NCBI GenBank assembly: GCA_039029935.1
Contig: JBCCFC010000204.1
Span: forward strand, 1-13,866
Length of the DNA: 13,866 bases
Direction of reading: 5' to 3'
Origin: G039029935 sp039029935
Lineage (GTDB): Bacteria > Chloroflexota > Anaerolineae > Caldilineales > Caldilineaceae
The position numbers and the translations under genes were made by a program. Numbering within the stretch: the stretch's first letter is position 1; each line of letters opens with the position of its first letter. Positions 12,697 through 13,866 of the stretch are shown piece by piece. Under the pieces are notes generated by a model, which ran no database searches, was not told the DNA's origin, and saw only the letters and a program-made list of their open reading frames with translations.

Positions 12697-13704
12697 CTAC
12701 CCTTCGGTCCAGTCCAGAATCACCCCCAACACAGGCTCCGACTTGGACTCGATTAGCTGCCATGCATCCGCCGCTTGGTCTACCGGAAAATGATGGGTGA
12801 TGAGCGGAAGTGTATCCAGATAGCCTGCCGCAATCAGTCGTAGGGTTTCGTCCATGCGCTTGCGCGTCCAGCCCGAAACCAGATGGATGGATAGTTCGCC
12901 ATAGCGTGGTGGTTGCAGCGGGAAGGCGTCCTCTGTGCCATAAAAGCCCGCCGAGATCAGATGCCCGTTGCGCTGCATAGTCGGCATAAAGGCTGTCATG
13001 GCGTCTAGTGACCCCACTGTATCCACCGCCACCTTGACACCACCGGGACAGCGTTCTTGAATGACCGCCGCCCAGTCAGGTTGCAGCTTTTCGTTGATGA
13101 CATGTCGCCCCGATTGCCCCGCAAAGAGCGCGAGTCGATAGTCATGTCGTCCAATCAGGTAGACCTCTGCGCCACGCCAGGCCAAGGTCTGCGCCGCCCA
13201 TTGCCCCACCATGCCATCGCCCACAACAACGGCCACATCGCCAATCTCCACAGGTGCCCGAACCCCACAGTTGTAGCCAACTTGGGTGAGGACCATACCC
13301 GAAAAGGCCAGCGGGTCTACACCACTTGGTAGTTTCCAAATGTGTCCGTGTGGGCTGACCGATGGCGACACCTGCCCCCCCGTCAGCGCGTACATGCCAT
13401 TGACTTTGCCAGAGACCGCAAAGACCGTTTCGCCTACGGACAGGTCGGTGATCTCTTCGCCAACCCATTCCACCACACCAATTTTCTGATAGCCTGCAAT
13501 GATCGGAAAGGGCCAGGGGTCGCCCTCACGATAGGCCGTGTCCCCGTGAATGCGTTCACCGCGTAGAAACGAGCCTTCCGTCCCGTTCGATATCCACGAA
13601 TGGGTCAATCGAATGACCGCATCCGTTGACTCCGGTTCAGGACAAGTAATTGATTGGACTTCGACTTGATTGGGTGCGGTAAAAACAACCGCTTTTGCTT
13701 GCAT
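12697..13704 (-). CDS. Zinc-less MDR dehydrogenase, BchC/sugar-dehydrogenase-like
   Basis: A 335-residue medium-chain dehydrogenase-fold protein, first gene of the five-gene cluster. The zinc ligands are missing: S37 (HSWISNGTEGS) stands at the catalytic-cysteine region, and AGYQKIG (70-76) replaces the GHE motif. The Rossmann motif is GDGMVG (162-167), followed by LIGRHDYR (183-190). The arginine there, without an acidic residue, suggests NADP(H). The SNGTE segment (39-43) is typical of BchC-like and bacterial sugar or amino-sugar MDR enzymes. A bacteriochlorophyll role is not claimed: no other bch gene is present. ATG 13704 is preferred to the in-frame upstream ATG at 13851, because AAGGAG (13715-13720) lies upstream and the 49 extra residues are translated repeat DNA (FTLHSSQFTLQSFNFSTF). 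Confidence 0.85.
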   Translation of the reverse strand: MQAKAVVFTAPNQVEVQSITCPEPESTDAVIRLTHSWISNGTEGSFLRGERIHGDTAYREGDPWPFPIIAGYQKIGVVEWVGEEITDLSVGETVFAVSGKVNGMYALTGGQVSPSVSPHGHIWKLPSGVDPLAFSGMVLTQVGYNCGVRAPVEIGDVAVVVGDGMVGQWAAQTLAWRGAEVYLIGRHDYRLALFAGQSGRHVINEKLQPDWAAVIQERCPGGVKVAVDTVGSLDAMTAFMPTMQRNGHLISAGFYGTEDAFPLQPPRYGELSIHLVSGWTRKRMDETLRLIAAGYLDTLPLITHHFPVDQAADAWQLIESKSEPVLGVILDWTEG

Positions 13705-13721
13705 AGTTTTATGTCTCCTTT

Positions 13722-13787
13722 GGGAAGGTTGAAAGGTGGAAAAGTTGAAGGATTGAAGAGTGAATTGTGAAGAATGAAGAGTGAAAG
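13722..13787 (-). repeat. Pyrimidine-rich TTCA array in the leader of the five-gene cluster
   Basis: On the minus strand this is a run of diverged 7-8 bp units such as CTCTTCA, TCTTCAC, CCTTCAAC and CCTTTCAAC, ending one or two bases before the AAGGAG at 13715-13720. It is related to the arrays at 12571-12624 and 1743-1774, but more mixed in unit length. Confidence 0.75.
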
Positions 13788-13809
13788 AGTATTGTAACCA
13801 GTCTCTAGA

Positions 13810-13838
13810 AATATAGCGTTCCATAGTTTTATATGGAA
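13810..13838 (-). promoter_or_regulatory. Weak promoter and palindrome upstream of the five-gene cluster
   Basis: TTCCATA (13819-13825) and TATGGAA (13832-13838) form a perfect 7-bp inverted repeat with a 6-bp spacer. TATATT on the minus strand (13815 to 13810) is a fair -10, but no good -35 lies at the right distance. The palindrome would overlap the promoter as an operator could. Low certainty. Confidence 0.3.
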
Positions 13839-13866
13839 GCGAATTCCGCATAAGATTGGTGACAGA

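Noticed and set aside
12697..13704. Assigning this MDR as a true bacteriochlorophyll enzyme (BchC)
   Set aside because: No other photosynthesis gene is in the window, and BchC-like sequences occur among general sugar dehydrogenases.
13705..13851. Upstream in-frame extension of the BchC-like MDR by 49 residues
   Set aside because: The extra residues are translated TTCA repeats. A clear AAGGAG precedes the inner ATG 13704, where the family's normal N-terminus begins.

Overview
The window is a 13.9 kb stretch of a roughly balanced-GC bacterial chromosome. It carries 13 protein-coding genes, no RNA genes and no CRISPR array. The taxon cannot be read directly. A Chloroflexota-like filamentous bacterium is my best guess, from the mid-range GC, strong AAGGAG ribosome binding sites, a menaquinone-type MenB close to the mycobacterial form, and many short tandem repeats in intergenic DNA. 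Cyanobacteria carry comparable heptad repeats, but a MenB of this type fits them less well. This is inference only.

Layout, left to right. (1) A small cupin protein (45-380, -) diverges from a SAM-dependent methyltransferase (617-1354, +). (2) A 574-bp gene-free stretch (1355-1928) holds two hairpin-type palindromes, a decayed array of 8-bp repeats (1603-1730), a pyrimidine octad array (1743-1774) and a 101-bp MITE-like element (1794-1894) with a 6-bp target duplication. (3) menB (1929-2771, +) and a class V aminotransferase (2964-4085, +) follow, separated by a hairpin-rich spacer. (4) A 65-bp near-perfect palindrome lies in the convergent gap. (5) A two-gene operon on the minus strand (7867 to 4285) encodes a heterodimeric ABC exporter with one degenerate and one canonical ATP site. 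(6) An A+T-rich DUF433/PIN-like pair (8616 to 7906, -) has the look of a toxin-antitoxin module, with a promoter-overlapping palindrome. (7) A five-gene minus-strand cluster (13704 to 8855) encodes a zinc-less BchC-like MDR dehydrogenase, a zinc-type MDR dehydrogenase, an APH/CHK-type small-molecule kinase, a cupin, and a Gfo/Idh/MocA dehydrogenase.

How they may work together. The five-gene cluster combines three NAD(P)-dependent dehydrogenases of different folds, a small-molecule kinase and a cupin. That looks like a pathway acting on a polyol, cyclitol or sugar-like compound, but the substrate cannot be read from sequence and I do not recognise it as a described system. MenB serves menaquinone synthesis; its pathway partners are not in the window. 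The exporter and the toxin-antitoxin-like pair look functionally separate.

The most unusual non-coding signal is a repeated 5'-leader design. An octad array (consensus TGTGATGG/TGTGATAG) followed by a pyrimidine TTCA-type array, then a Shine-Dalgarno, precedes both menB (+) and the zinc-type MDR gene (-). In front of menB the design has been interrupted by the MITE-like insertion. Related heptads also precede the first gene of the cluster and, inverted, supply the Shine-Dalgarno of the Gfo/Idh/MocA gene.
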